A stretch of 64,000 nt of DNA from DATAXP01 sp963708675. Its GTDB lineage: Bacteria; Planctomycetota; Planctomycetia; Pirellulales; PNKZ01. The position numbers and the translations under genes were made by a program. The notes under the pieces were generated by a model. The model saw only the letters and a program-made list of their open reading frames with translations, had not been told where the DNA came from and searched no databases. This document shows positions 1 through 9,200 of this stretch, piece by piece; the first letter of the stretch is position 1; each line of letters starts with the position of its first letter. The DNA lies in assembly GCA_963708675.1 (NCBI GenBank), contig CAVPTO010000003.1, positions 2,976,001-3,040,000 on the forward strand, written 5' to 3'.

Positions 1-100
1 AAGCACTGAGTCTTTTCTCGGGTACGATCACCGGCGGAATCGGAAGCTCGACCGAGCTGCCGGACTGCCCGCTTAGCGCAAGATTCAGATCCATGACCAT
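1..100 (-). CDS. 5' end of a gene following ctaD, possibly cytochrome c oxidase subunit III (partial)
   Basis: An open frame starts with ATG at 100-98, five bases past the ctaD stop, and stays open to the window edge (33 residues, beginning MVMDLNLALSGQSG and rich in Pro/Val/Ile later). A close downstream gene in a coxB-ctaD operon is usually subunit III or IV, so subunit III is the best guess. Too little sequence is visible for any diagnostic motif, and the assignment rests on position only. Confidence 0.4.
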   Translation of the reverse strand, partial: MVMDLNLALSGQSGSSVELPIPPVIVPEKRLSA

Positions 101-104
101 ATCC

Positions 105-1764
105 TCACTCGTATCGCCAGTCCGGATCGTCGGGATGCTTGAGGTCCCACAGCGGTCGCCGGCTATGCACGTTGGGGATCGTCTCGAAGTTGTACGGCGG
201 CGGCGGCGAGGACGTCATCCATTCCAACGTCCACGCGTCCCACGGATCGTTGTTTGCGGGCTGACCTCGGCGTAGCGACACGATCGCGTTGTAAAGGAAG
301 ATCGCGTAGCTCGGGGCCTGAATCAGCGCTCCGACGGTTGTCAATTGATTCCAGTACGTCCAGCCACGATCGAAGTCGTAGGTGTAGATTCGCCGTGGCA
401 TCCCGAGGAAGCCGGAAATGTGCATCGGCCCAAACGTCAGGAAAAAGCCGATGTACAGCAGCCAGAAGTGCCACCGAGCGAGCCGCTCGGAGAGCATGCG
501 ACCGGTGACCTTCGGATACCAGTAATAGATTCCGGCAAAGGTGCCAAACAAGGTTCCGCCAATCAGTACCCAATGGAAATGGCCGATGACGAAATAACTG
601 TCGGTGAGTTGAAAGTCGAAGGGCGCTGCGGCGAGCATGATGCCAGTCAGGCCGCCGATCAAAAACATCGAGAGAAAGCCAAAGGCAAAGAGCATCGGCG
701 ATGCGAACGAGATGCGGCCGCCATACATCGTCGCCAACCAGTTGAAGAACTTGATGCCTGTGGGAATTGAAACGAGCAGGCTACTTACGACGAAAAATAG
801 ATCCTGGGTGCGAGTCATGCCGACTGAAAACATGTGATGCGCCGAGACGCCTAAGCTGATGAAAGCGATCGCCGCCGTGGCCGCCGCCATGAACTCGTAG
901 CCGAACAGAACCTTGCGCGAGAAGACGGGAATCACTTCCGAGATCATGCCGAACGCCGGCAAGATGAGGATGTACACCTCGGGATGACCGAAGAACCAGA
1001 ACATGTGCTGCCAGAGCAGCGCTGAGCCGCCGTTTTGCGTGTCGAAGAAATGCGCTCCCAGATTGCGATCAGCAAGCAGCATGACGAGGGCCGCCGTCAG
1101 CGGAGGAATGGCGAACAGGATCAGCACGCTCGTCCACAACATCGTCCAGGCGAAGAACGGGATCTTGCGAAGCGTCATCCCAGGGCAGCGCATGGCGAGG
1201 ATGGTGGCGATGAAGTTCACGGCGCCGGCCAACGTTCCCATGCCGCTCAACACAAGTCCCAGCGCCCAAAAGTCGGTGGCTGCGCTGCGGGCAAACGTCC
1301 GTTCCGTGAGCGGCGCGTATGCAAACCAGCCGATCGCCGGCGCTCCGCCCGTGGCATAACTGAAATAGACCAGGGACCCGCCAAAAAGCGTTGCCCAGAA
1401 TCCGAATGCATTCATCCGCGGAAACGCCATGTCGCGAGCCCCAATCGCCAGCGGCACCATGTAATTGCCGATGCCGATCAGGATCGGCATCCCCATGAAA
1501 AAGACCATCGTCGTGCCATGCATCGTGAACAACTGGTTGAACGCGTCGGGCCCGACGAGGTCGTAGCGGGGAAACAGGAGCTGCGCGGATGAGCAACGCT
1601 TCGCAGCCGCCGACGACCAAGAACAACAAGGCCATCGCGACGTACATGAGGCCGATTTTCTTGTGATCGACCGTCGTCACCAGGTCGTAAAGGAGTGACG
1701 GCGTAGCAGACGAGCGCGCCGACGTGTCAGCCACGGCAGAACCTTCGAGCTCGATGGTGGCCAC
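105..1764 (-). CDS. ctaD: cytochrome c oxidase subunit I, frameshifted near its N-terminus
   Basis: This is the heme-copper oxidase catalytic subunit, which reduces O2 to water and pumps protons across the inner membrane. The first ~60 residues (MATIELEGSAV, then TTVDHKKIGLMY) read from 1764. The remaining ~490 residues (HGTTMVFFMGMP, GHPEVYILILPAFG with the copper-B His and Tyr, SAHHMFSVGM, VIGHFHWVL) lie in another frame. The two frames meet at about 1583-1587, where a GCGCG run fits loss of one CG pair; restoring it gives a continuous I-R-A-Q-L-L-F-P-R-Y. The start is 11 bases after the subunit II stop, so the two are co-transcribed. Such a respiratory gene is unlikely to be dead, so a sequencing error or a very recent mutation are both possible. 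Confidence 0.9.
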
Positions 1765-1774
1765 GCGTCGATCC

Positions 1775-2809
1775 TTATTTCAGAAGCGATAGGTAATCGA
1801 CGATCCGATCCCACTCGGTCGAACTTAAGCCGAAGGCGGGCATCAGGCAGCCGGGCTTCACTTGCTGCGGATTGATTAACCAGCGCCGCAAGTTCTCCGG
1901 CGTGTTTGGAATCATCCCCGAGGCCAACGTCTGCCGGCTCATGAGGTGCGTCAGGTCGGGTCCGAACGTCCCGCGTGCCGAGGTGCCACGCACCCGGTGA
2001 CAGTTGACGCACGTCTGGGCCAGAAACGCCGCTTGAGCGGTGCGCGCCCGTGAATCGCCTTGGTCCGGCTCGACGGCGGGAGTGGCTTCATGAGCGAGCC
2101 AACGTTCAAACTCGGCAGGCTCTTCGACGATCACTCGCAACAACATGTTCGCGTGCTGCGTGCCGCAATACTCGGCGCATTGCCCGAGGTACAACCCCGG
2201 CCTGTCGGTCTGAAACCACATTTCGTTGGTGCGACCCGGGATGAGGTCGGTCTTCCCTCCAAGTCTCGGAATCCAGAAGCTGTGGCAAACATCGGCGGAC
2301 TTGAGCGAGAGATAAACGGGCCGATCGACACCGTCGCGGCTCGCCGGCACGTGCAGTTCGTTGGCGGTGATGACTTCCAGCTTCCGGCCGTCATAGCTGT
2401 CGTAGATATATTCCCACCACCACTGATGTCCGACGACCGTGACAAAGAGTGCCGCGTCTCCCGGCTTTGGCTCAGGCTGGGGGCGATTGACTGCCCACAG
2501 CGTTCTCGTGACCACAAGAACGAGGAGAAAGACGACCAACGCAGGCGCCGCGGTCCAAGCAATCTCGACCGCCTGGCTGCCGTAAACCTGCGGCGGTTCG
2601 CTGATCGGCGTCGCGCTGCCGCGGCGGAATTGTGCGATCGAATAGAAAAGCACTCCCTCGACGACGAGAAAGATGAACGCCGAGATGGCGGCCACCATCA
2701 AGGACAAGTCGCGGATCGACTCGGCCGACGGCGACACCGGGTCGAAGATCGACAGATTCGCGGCCGCGGTGCCTGACGAAGTGATTTGTGCGAGCAGTAG
2801 GAAGTTCAT
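1775..2809 (-). CDS. ctaC: cytochrome c oxidase subunit II with C-terminal cytochrome c domain
   Basis: This 344-residue protein is the electron-entry subunit of an aa3/caa3-type oxidase. Two membrane helices (about 36-58 and 88-106) are followed by a periplasmic cupredoxin domain with the CuA ligands His176 (CHSFW) and the CAEYCGTQHANM cluster at 211-222. A class I cytochrome c domain follows, with CVNCH at 267-271 and a candidate axial Met in CLMPAF near 303. The fused heme domain marks a caa3-like subunit, which takes electrons from soluble cytochrome c or directly from a bc1-like complex. It is the first gene of the visible oxidase operon. Confidence 0.95.
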   Translation of the reverse strand: MNFLLLAQITSSGTAAANLSIFDPVSPSAESIRDLSLMVAAISAFIFLVVEGVLFYSIAQFRRGSATPISEPPQVYGSQAVEIAWTAAPALVVFLLVLVVTRTLWAVNRPQPEPKPGDAALFVTVVGHQWWWEYIYDSYDGRKLEVITANELHVPASRDGVDRPVYLSLKSADVCHSFWIPRLGGKTDLIPGRTNEMWFQTDRPGLYLGQCAEYCGTQHANMLLRVIVEEPAEFERWLAHEATPAVEPDQGDSRARTAQAAFLAQTCVNCHRVRGTSARGTFGPDLTHLMSRQTLASGMIPNTPENLRRWLINPQQVKPGCLMPAFGLSSTEWDRIVDYLSLLK

Positions 2810-3696
2810 GATGCACGATTCGCGCGTGTGTCCGAAGCTTCTTATTCAGGCGACTTTTTCGACGAATGCTCGCTGGTGGTCGCGCGGACGATGCAAAGTC
2901 GATGCCGGTTACCCCGGCATGAGTGCCGCGTTAGTGAGACATAATCCGAACGACGTCTTTCAGCGGCAACAGAACCGCTCGATGCCTTCAGGGCAAGCGA
3001 GAAAGGGAATCGTCGTGGGATAATGCTGTGGAAACCGAATTGTCTTACAGGTAAAAAATCTACCCAGTGACGCAACGGAAGTCTGCTTGGCGCCGCCACG
3101 CTTCAGGCGCCGCCAAGCTTCATACGACAAGTCGACCGCTACGCGGAATTGAACCTCCGCAATGGCGACGAGAGCTGAGCGGGGCTGCTATTCAGACTGT
3201 CGCGAATCATGACGTGGACATCGCGGAACAGTCGCTCAAAACCGTCACCTGGCTCGTGGGCAGAGAACCACCAGCCACGGAAGTGTGTCGTGTTCAGAAA
3301 AGGCGTCCAGCTTTTGTCGCCGGTGGTGACGTTTCGCGAGTTTCTGCGGGTAAGAGCGGCAGGCGTCCAGGCATAGCCTAGAAGGTCGTCAGACGGCAGC
3401 CGCTGAAATATTGAGCGGTCTGTGGCGCGAGCAGGCGGTTACTGGAGTGCGCAATCGCGAAGGCAATCAACGTTGGACCCGCGGCCACGCTCGTCTTCGC
3501 GGCTAACAGTCGTTAGCGGTTACTGCCCGTGCTCCCGAATTCAGCCGCTGACTGTTAAGAAATTCAGCATTCGCCGCGCAAATCGGGCGGACCTTGTCTG
3601 ACTGGCCACGACGCGATCCAACTTCTGCTGCAGTTTTCCGCAGAATTCCCCCCGAATTCTTAGGCGGGAGCGAAGCTTTAGAAAAAAATGCACACC
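2810..3696. other. long gene-poor stretch between oxidase operon and glnII
   Basis: About 890 bases. Short open frames on both strands have arginine-rich, low-complexity compositions typical of chance translation, with no good ribosome site and no recognisable family. The oxidase operon promoter must lie at its left end (minus strand) and glnII regulatory sequence at its right end. I see no RNA gene or repeat here. Confidence 0.5.
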
Positions 3697-3714
3697 TTGG
3701 CATTGGCCTTGCTT
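3697..3714 (+). promoter_or_regulatory. sigma-54 (RpoN) -24/-12 promoter of glnII
   Basis: TTGGCATTGGCCTTGCTT matches the TGGC-N7-TTGC consensus with exact spacing: GG at 3699-3700 and GC at 3711-3712 are separated by 10 bases. Transcription would start near 3724, giving a leader of about 50 bases before the glnII start at 3777. Glutamine synthetase is a classical sigma-54 target. The activator that acts here cannot be identified; two sigma-54 activators lie elsewhere in the window but look dedicated to other operons. Confidence 0.75.
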
Positions 3715-3776
3715 TGGGTCTCGTTTGCGCCTAGGAGACTATTCAGCATCAGCAAGGGAAGGACAACTAGAGATCT

Positions 3777-4814
3777 ATGGCAAAGTTTAAGTTGGAATAC
3801 ATTTGGCTCGACGGTTATCGGCCCGTCCCAAACATCCGAGCGAAAACGCTCGTAAAAGATTTTGACAGCGAGCCGACGCTGGAAGAACTTCCGAACTGGG
3901 GCTTTGACGGCAGTTCGACTCGGCAGGCAGAGGGCCACTCCTCGGATTGCGTACTCAAGCCGGTCGCCAAGTATCACGATTCCTCGCGAATCAACGGCGT
4001 GATCGTGCTTTGCGAGGTTCTCCATCCCGACCTGACGCCACACTCGACCAACGATCGGGCCACGATCCTTGACGACCCCGAGACGTGGTTCGGTTTCGAG
4101 CAGGAGTACTTCCTTTACAAAGACGGCTTACCGCTGGGTTTCCCCAAGGAGGGTTTCCCCAAGGAGGGCCAGGGGCGGTACTACTGTGGCGTCGGTTATA
4201 GCCAAATGGGCGATATCGCCCGCGAGATCGTAGAAAAGCACCTCGATCTGTGCCTTGACGCCGGCGTCAACCACGAAGGCATCAATGCCGAAGTGGCAAA
4301 GGGCCAGTGGGAATTCCAGATCTTCGGCAAAGGCTCGAAGAAAGCCGCCGACGAAATGTGGGTCGCCCGCTTCCTGCTCAACCGCCTTTGCGAATCGTAT
4401 GGTGTGGACGTGAACTACCATTGCAAGCCGCTGGGCGCCACCGATTGGAACGGCTCAGGCATGCACTCCAACTTCTCCACCAAATACCTCCGCGAAGTCG
4501 GCGGCAAAGATTACTTCGACGAGTTGATGCTGGCGTTTGAGAAATACAAACACGAGCACATTCTCGTCTATGGACCGGACAACCATCTGCGTCTTACCGG
4601 CCTGCACGAGACCCAGTCGATCGATAAGTTCACCTACGGCGTGTCGGATCGCGGTGCGTCAATCCGAGTTCCAAACGGCATGCCGAAAAAAGGCTGGAAG
4701 GGCTACCTGGAAGATCGCAGACCCAACTCGGAAGGCGACCCATACAAGATCGCCAGCCGGATTCTGGAGACCATCAGCACGGTCCCAATTCCGGAACTCG
4801 TCGGCGCCACTTGA
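3777..4814 (+). CDS. glnII: glutamine synthetase, type II (eukaryote-like)
   Basis: Makes glutamine from glutamate, ammonia and ATP in the cytoplasm. At 345 residues it has the short GSII length rather than the ~470 residues of bacterial GSI. It starts with FKLEYIWLDGY, and NWGFDGSSTRQA (about 41-52) is the characteristic GSII beta-grasp segment. Metal and substrate motifs include FGFEQEYFL, HEGINAEVAKGQWEFQ, NGSGMHSNFST and the NHLRLTGLHET flap region. A GFPKE-GFPKE duplication (about 121-130) sits where GSII has a GFPxxGFPxPQG loop. GSII has no adenylylation site. The gene is monocistronic, with a sigma-54 promoter upstream and a strong hairpin downstream. Confidence 0.95.
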   Translation: MAKFKLEYIWLDGYRPVPNIRAKTLVKDFDSEPTLEELPNWGFDGSSTRQAEGHSSDCVLKPVAKYHDSSRINGVIVLCEVLHPDLTPHSTNDRATILDDPETWFGFEQEYFLYKDGLPLGFPKEGFPKEGQGRYYCGVGYSQMGDIAREIVEKHLDLCLDAGVNHEGINAEVAKGQWEFQIFGKGSKKAADEMWVARFLLNRLCESYGVDVNYHCKPLGATDWNGSGMHSNFSTKYLREVGGKDYFDELMLAFEKYKHEHILVYGPDNHLRLTGLHETQSIDKFTYGVSDRGASIRVPNGMPKKGWKGYLEDRRPNSEGDPYKIASRILETISTVPIPELVGAT

Positions 4815-4826
4815 TGACAGCCGTGG

Positions 4827-4864
4827 CTCGATGAGTTTACTGTCCTCTCGATGAGTTTACTGTC
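4827..4864. repeat. 18-bp direct repeat just after glnII
   Basis: CTCGATGAGTTTACTGTC occurs twice (4827-4844 and 4847-4864) with a 20-base period in the glnII 3' region before the terminator. It may be a chance duplication; its closeness to the gene end is the only reason to note it. Confidence 0.7.
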
Positions 4865-4876
4865 TTATTGTAAGGA

Positions 4877-4925
4877 CCTGGCTCGAAGCCTTTTCCCAGC
4901 AGTACGGGAAAAGGCCTAGAGCCGG
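4877..4925. terminator. strong bidirectional hairpin between convergent genes
   Basis: Outer arms CCTGGCTC/GAGCCGGG and inner arms GCCTTTTCCC/GGGAAAAGGC pair around an 8-base loop (AGCAGTAC), with a small internal bulge. It lies between glnII (plus) and the small gene at 4975-5220 (minus) and is followed by TTTAATTA on the plus side. It probably ends transcription from both sides. Confidence 0.8.
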
Positions 4926-4974
4926 GTTTAATTACTTCCCAACAAGCGCTCCAAGAGGCGCTGTGCAGGTTCCG

Positions 4975-5220
4975 TCAGGCCCGTCGGTAGAAGCCCCAGA
5001 CGCAGTTCGCGAATTCGCCGGCGGCGAATCGAACTTGTTGCCCCTCGGCTTCAATTTCCCAAACATTGAACGTGCACGGCTGGTGATCGAGCGGGTCTTC
5101 GACCTCAATGGCCGGTTCATGGATAGGAATCCATTTGTGATCCGAGACATTGATTCCGTCGATAAGGAATCGCTCGCCCTCAACGCAGTGACCGACATAT
5201 CTCCAGACTAAAGTATTCAT
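4975..5220 (-). CDS. small hypothetical protein, 81 residues
   Basis: The composition looks like a real soluble protein (MNTLVWRYVGHCVEGERF at the start, then acidic and aromatic segments, ending CVWGFYRRA). A very good ribosome site, AAGGAG eight bases before ATG, supports the start and the strand. I recognise no family and see no signal peptide or membrane segment. It converges on the glnII terminator and has its own promoter region downstream of the XRE-cupin gene, so it may be independently expressed. Confidence 0.65.
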   Translation of the reverse strand: MNTLVWRYVGHCVEGERFLIDGINVSDHKWIPIHEPAIEVEDPLDHQPCTFNVWEIEAEGQQVRFAAGEFANCVWGFYRRA

Positions 5221-5367
5221 TTTCTTCTACTCCTTTCTTTCCGACCAGCTTTGGCGTGCGGTCGTTCAAATAAGCCTGCGGCAAACATGGTGCGTGGCTC
5301 ATAGCCACATTTTGGGATGCTCTACTCACGGTGCTTGATCGTGTCAAACAGCTAACTTCGGCTTCAT

Positions 5368-5402
5368 TTGGCCTGCCTGACGTGTCGCAGGAATCAGGCC
5401 AA
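5368..5402. terminator. hairpin downstream of the XRE-cupin gene
   Basis: TTGGCCTG (5368-5375) pairs with CAGGCCAA (5395-5402) around a 19-base loop, just past the XRE-cupin stop. No T-run follows on the minus strand, so this is either a weak or factor-dependent terminator or just an inverted repeat. Confidence 0.35.
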
Positions 5403-5405
5403 AAA

Positions 5406-6008
5406 CTACGATCTCCTCGAAGGGGGCTCGGATGCGATGACCAGGGCGTAGCGAGCGGCCTTTCGCGTGGGGTTGTGAAACATGGTCGGGACGTCGAGCC
5501 GCATGGCCAGGCAATCTCCTTCGCGCAATCGATAACGTACGCCGCCCAGCGTGACGTCGATCACGCCCGCAAGCAGCCACACCTGCTGGTGTACGCGGGC
5601 ATGGTGCGCACCGTTCTCGAAGGCCACGCGCCCGCCGGGCGGGAAATGCACTTCCACGATTTGCATCGGCTGCGATACACCTGACGGCGTGACATTACGC
5701 CGCAGGTAGCCCGAGGCCGGGTCTTGCCATTGCGGTTGGTCGGCGTGCCGCGCGAGCGGGCCGCTAGACAGTTGTGCTGAGTCGGCTGGCGCAGCGAAAA
5801 GCGAGTGCAGCGTTACGCTCAAAGCCGTGGCAAGTTTCTCCAGCACCACCGCTGTGGGGCTGCTTTCGCCACGCTCGATAAGCGAGATCATCGAACGGCT
5901 CACGCCACTTTTGTCGGCCAGCGCTTCGAGCGAGAGGGCCTGCTCCGCGCGCAGCGAGCGTACTCGCTCAGCGATCTGTTCGTTTAAGTCAGACACCGAA
6001 TCTTTCAT
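5406..6008 (-). CDS. XRE-family regulator with C-terminal cupin domain
   Basis: A cytoplasmic 200-residue DNA-binding protein. The N-terminal helix-turn-helix (about 12-66: SLEALADKSGVSRSMISLIE, then ESSPTAVVLEKLATAL) is of the Cro/CI type. Residues about 110-190 form a cupin fold (QIVEVHFPPGGRVAFENG, VWLLAGVIDVTLGG, EGDCLAM), which in this family binds a small effector such as an amino acid, polyamine or sulfur compound. I chose ATG 6008 over an upstream GTG (6026) because the GTG would lie inside the -10 box. The regulated pathway is not obvious from the neighbours; autoregulation is likely. Confidence 0.88.
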   Translation of the reverse strand: MKDSVSDLNEQIAERVRSLRAEQALSLEALADKSGVSRSMISLIERGESSPTAVVLEKLATALSVTLHSLFAAPADSAQLSSGPLARHADQPQWQDPASGYLRRNVTPSGVSQPMQIVEVHFPPGGRVAFENGAHHARVHQQVWLLAGVIDVTLGGVRYRLREGDCLAMRLDVPTMFHNPTRKAARYALVIASEPPSRRS

Positions 6009-6045
6009 AATGGATCCATTATCCACTATATTGGATTCCGGTCAA
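6007..6045 (-). promoter_or_regulatory. promoter and palindromic operator of the XRE-cupin gene
   Basis: On the minus strand TTGACC (6045-6040), a 16-base spacer and GATAAT (6023-6018) form a good sigma-70 promoter. The predicted start near 6011 is only about 3 bases before ATG, so the message would be almost leaderless, and no Shine-Dalgarno sequence is present. The perfect palindrome ATAATGGATCCATTAT (6007-6022) covers the -10 box and the start codon, an ideal place for repression by the XRE protein itself. Confidence 0.6.
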
Positions 6046-6152
6046 GTCTTTATTTTCAAACATGTACGGGCGTATATGTATGGAGTGCTCCCCTGATCTT
6101 GATCCAGGAGGTATGAGAGTCCATTGGCCCCTTTTTGGCAGGAGGACTTTCG

Positions 6153-6277
6153 ATGAAAGGCAAGAAGCATTCTGCGGAGCAGATCATCAAGAAGCTCCGC
6201 GAGGCGGAGACGATGCTCGCGGCCGGCAAGACGATCGGCTAGGTGGTTCAGTCGCTGGAGATCAGCGAGCAGACTTT
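6153..6277 (+). mobile_element. remnant of an IS3-family transposase orfA, truncated with nonsense codon
   Basis: After a good ribosome site (GGCAGGAGG), the frame reads MKGKKHSAEQIIKKLREAE, then TMLAAGKTIG, a TAG stop at 6240-6242, then VVQSLEISEQTL. This is the N-terminal HTH of IS3-type OrfA, with a probable Gln codon (CAG) changed to TAG. Homology ends near 6277 and no orfB follows. The remnant runs into the 3' end of the opposite PEP-CTERM gene; the last codons and stop of that gene (6262) lie in antisense IS sequence. Confidence 0.75.
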
Positions 6278-9200
6278 AGCGACAGAGCCCTATCGTGCTC
6301 GACCTGTCGCAGCTCGACCTGTTTGTGGGTGCCGGCGATTCGCGTCTTTCGCTTGCGCCAGCTAAACCCGCCCAGCCCCAACGAGGCGAGCGACGCGAAG
6401 AGCATGGTGCCGGGCTCGGGAACGGCCGTGGGATTCCAATCCAAGAGGACGGCGCCGGCGGCTTGATCGGTTGTGAGGCCGGCCAGGCTGAACGATCCAA
6501 GGCTGCTGTAGTTGCCCGCGGTCTGATCGAGCAATGAGAAGAGGCTGTTGATCGTGCCCGCGCCGGTGATGACGGCCCACTGCTCGTAGGTTTGCCAGAA
6601 CGCAGTGTTGCTCGGCACTCCCGCGCCGGTCAGCACCAGTTCCAGAGTTCCGCCGGCACCTGTGACCGAGCCGCTGTTGAGCGTAATTTGATCGAAGTTT
6701 GATCCGGCACCGGTCGTGCTGTTGCTTGCCAGATCCCAGAGATACGTTCCGGCCACCGAGAGGTTGCCGCCGATATTCAACTCGCCGGCCAAAGCGGTGG
6801 ACGTCGGGCTACTGATGTTCGGAGCAACGTTGCCTGGCGAGATCACGCCTCCCGAGCCTGAACCCGAAGCGATGACCACGTCGCGATTGATCGAGCCAGA
6901 TGTGTTGTTGCCAGCCAAGACGCCGGGGTTGTTGGCGTTGGTGCTGTTGACGGTCACCGAACTCCCGGTGCCGGTGATCGAACCGTTTACAATCAATGCT
7001 CCGGAATTAATGGTCGTCGAACCTGAATAGTTATTGGCCGTGCCAGTGAGCACTTCGGCACCGAGGGCCACACCGTTGAAGGCCATGCTCATTTGTCCTG
7101 AGACGACCCCGGCATAAATCGAGGAGATCGCTGCCGAGTGCGAAACATTCAATACGCTGCCGGCACTGCCCGTCACGGTTGCCGTCGAGCTCGCGCTCTC
7201 GAGCGAAGCGATCTGCTGTGTGTGGCCATTGACGTCCAAGATTCCGCCGCCGGCAAGCGAAACCGTCGTGGTGGTCGGCAGCGCTGCGTTGACGCCCAAC
7301 TGCAGCGTGCCGACGTCGATGGCCGTCGCACCGTTGTAGCTGTTCGACGAACCCGTAAGTTCCAGTGTGCCGCTGCCTTCTTTGTGCAGCCCGAGACTTC
7401 CGGTCAGCGATCCCGAGTAGCTGTCGACGCCCGAGGCCACGTTGACGAACAACTGCCCGCCGGCGGCAGAGCTGGTAATCGAATTGCTCGTGCCGCTGCC
7501 CCAGGTGACGATGCCGGCCAAGGTTTGCGTATTTCCGCCTAAGTTGTACGAGCCGGTCGTATTGCTGGCGTCACCGAGGTTCAGAATCGTGCTGGCCGGA
7601 AGCGCGTTATTCACCCCCGAGGCGTACACCGTCGAGCCACCGGAGATCGTCGTCGGCCCGACCCAACTCTGTTGGGTACTGAACGTCGTGGTGCCGCCGC
7701 CGTTGAAGAGCATGTCACTGTTGAAGTCTGTGCCGACGGTGCCGCCGGTAATCGTGCCGTTGACCCAGAAATTGCCGGGGCCGCTCAGAGCTAGATTCGC
7801 GTGCGTCTTGTCGATCGTGCCCGACAGTGTGACCACGCCGCCGCTAGTGTTCTCGATCACGGCGAACCCAGGCGACGAGCTGACCGTCACGTTTCCGCCA
7901 TAGGAACCTGCGCTGGTGAAATCGAGCACCGAACCGGTCGAAAGTACGACGCTCCCAGCCGACGCAGGATTGGCCATGAGCGTACCACCGGCGCCGACGG
8001 TCGTCGTGCCGCCGTAATCGCCAAGAATGTCGAGCGTGCCGGCGCCTGTCTGCGTGATATTGCCAGTGATGTTTGCGCCGGTGAGCGTGAGCGTCATCCC
8101 GCTGTCGATATTAATCGTGCCGCCGGTGGCGAAGCTCACATGGGCACTGCTTTCGTCGATGTTGCCTGTCACATGCAGCGTGCCGCCCGAGAGGCTGATC
8201 GCATTCGCGCCAAGAGCTGTCTGAACTGCGACGGCCAGCGTGCCGCCGCCAGTTATTGTCACGCCGCCGGTGATGTTGTTGATACCGCTATACGAAAACG
8301 TGCCACCCGAAACCGTCAGGCTGCCGGCGCCCGACAGCGGACCTGAGAAGCTGCCGCTATTGACGGTCAGCGCACCGCTCGTCGTGATGCCGCCTGCCCC
8401 CGTGAGCGCAGCGATCGTGCCAGTCGTACTGAACGCTAAATTACCAGAGTCCGTGACCGTGGTAATCGAAATGGCGGCGTCGAAGATCGCCCTGCCTGAC
8501 ACACCGATCGACAGCGTGGGAGTCGACAAACTGCCGGCCGCGCCAACTTCGAGGCTTCCCGAAGTAACGACGACGCCCGAATAGCTTTCGGCATTGGCGA
8601 GGAACAGCGAGCCCGAACCTTGCTTGGTGAGCGCGCCGGTACTCGTCAAACCGTCGCCGGTGAAAGTGTAGGCGGCGCTGTTTGTGATGGTCACACTTGC
8701 CGGATGCAGCGGCGTGCCTCCGTTGCTGACAGTGACCGTGCCAGCGCCAACATCGGTAAAGGTCACGGTGTTGCCGTTGGCGAACGCCGTCGCTGCCATC
8801 GTTCCAGAGTCTGTGAAGTTGAACGTGCTGGTATCCCAGACGTGACTGACTGCGCCGCTCCAAGTGAGCGCACCGGTCGGAGGAACGACCGTCGAGACCA
8901 GTAGATCGATCTCGTGCAGCGCGGTGTTGTCCGACAGCGTGGCTGTCAGACCATTGGCCAGTGTGAGGTTCGTCTCGTTGAGCAACAGTTGGCTCAATGC
9001 CCCGCTGTAGGTGCCGCTGCCATAACTAATCAGCGTATAGCTGCCCGTGCTGCTAATCGAACCTGCAAGGCTGATCGTCTCGGTGCCGGCACTAAGGGTC
9101 AAATTGGTAATCGAGCCGAGTAGGTCGATCTGCCCGCTGACGCCGCCCAAGTTGCTGAACGCGAGCGTTGCACCGCTGTTGAGGATCAGACCGCTCGAAA

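Noticed and set aside
3067..3381. 104-codon frame between the oxidase genes and glnII
   Set aside because: Arg/Ser-rich composition, no ribosome site and no family; more likely non-coding.
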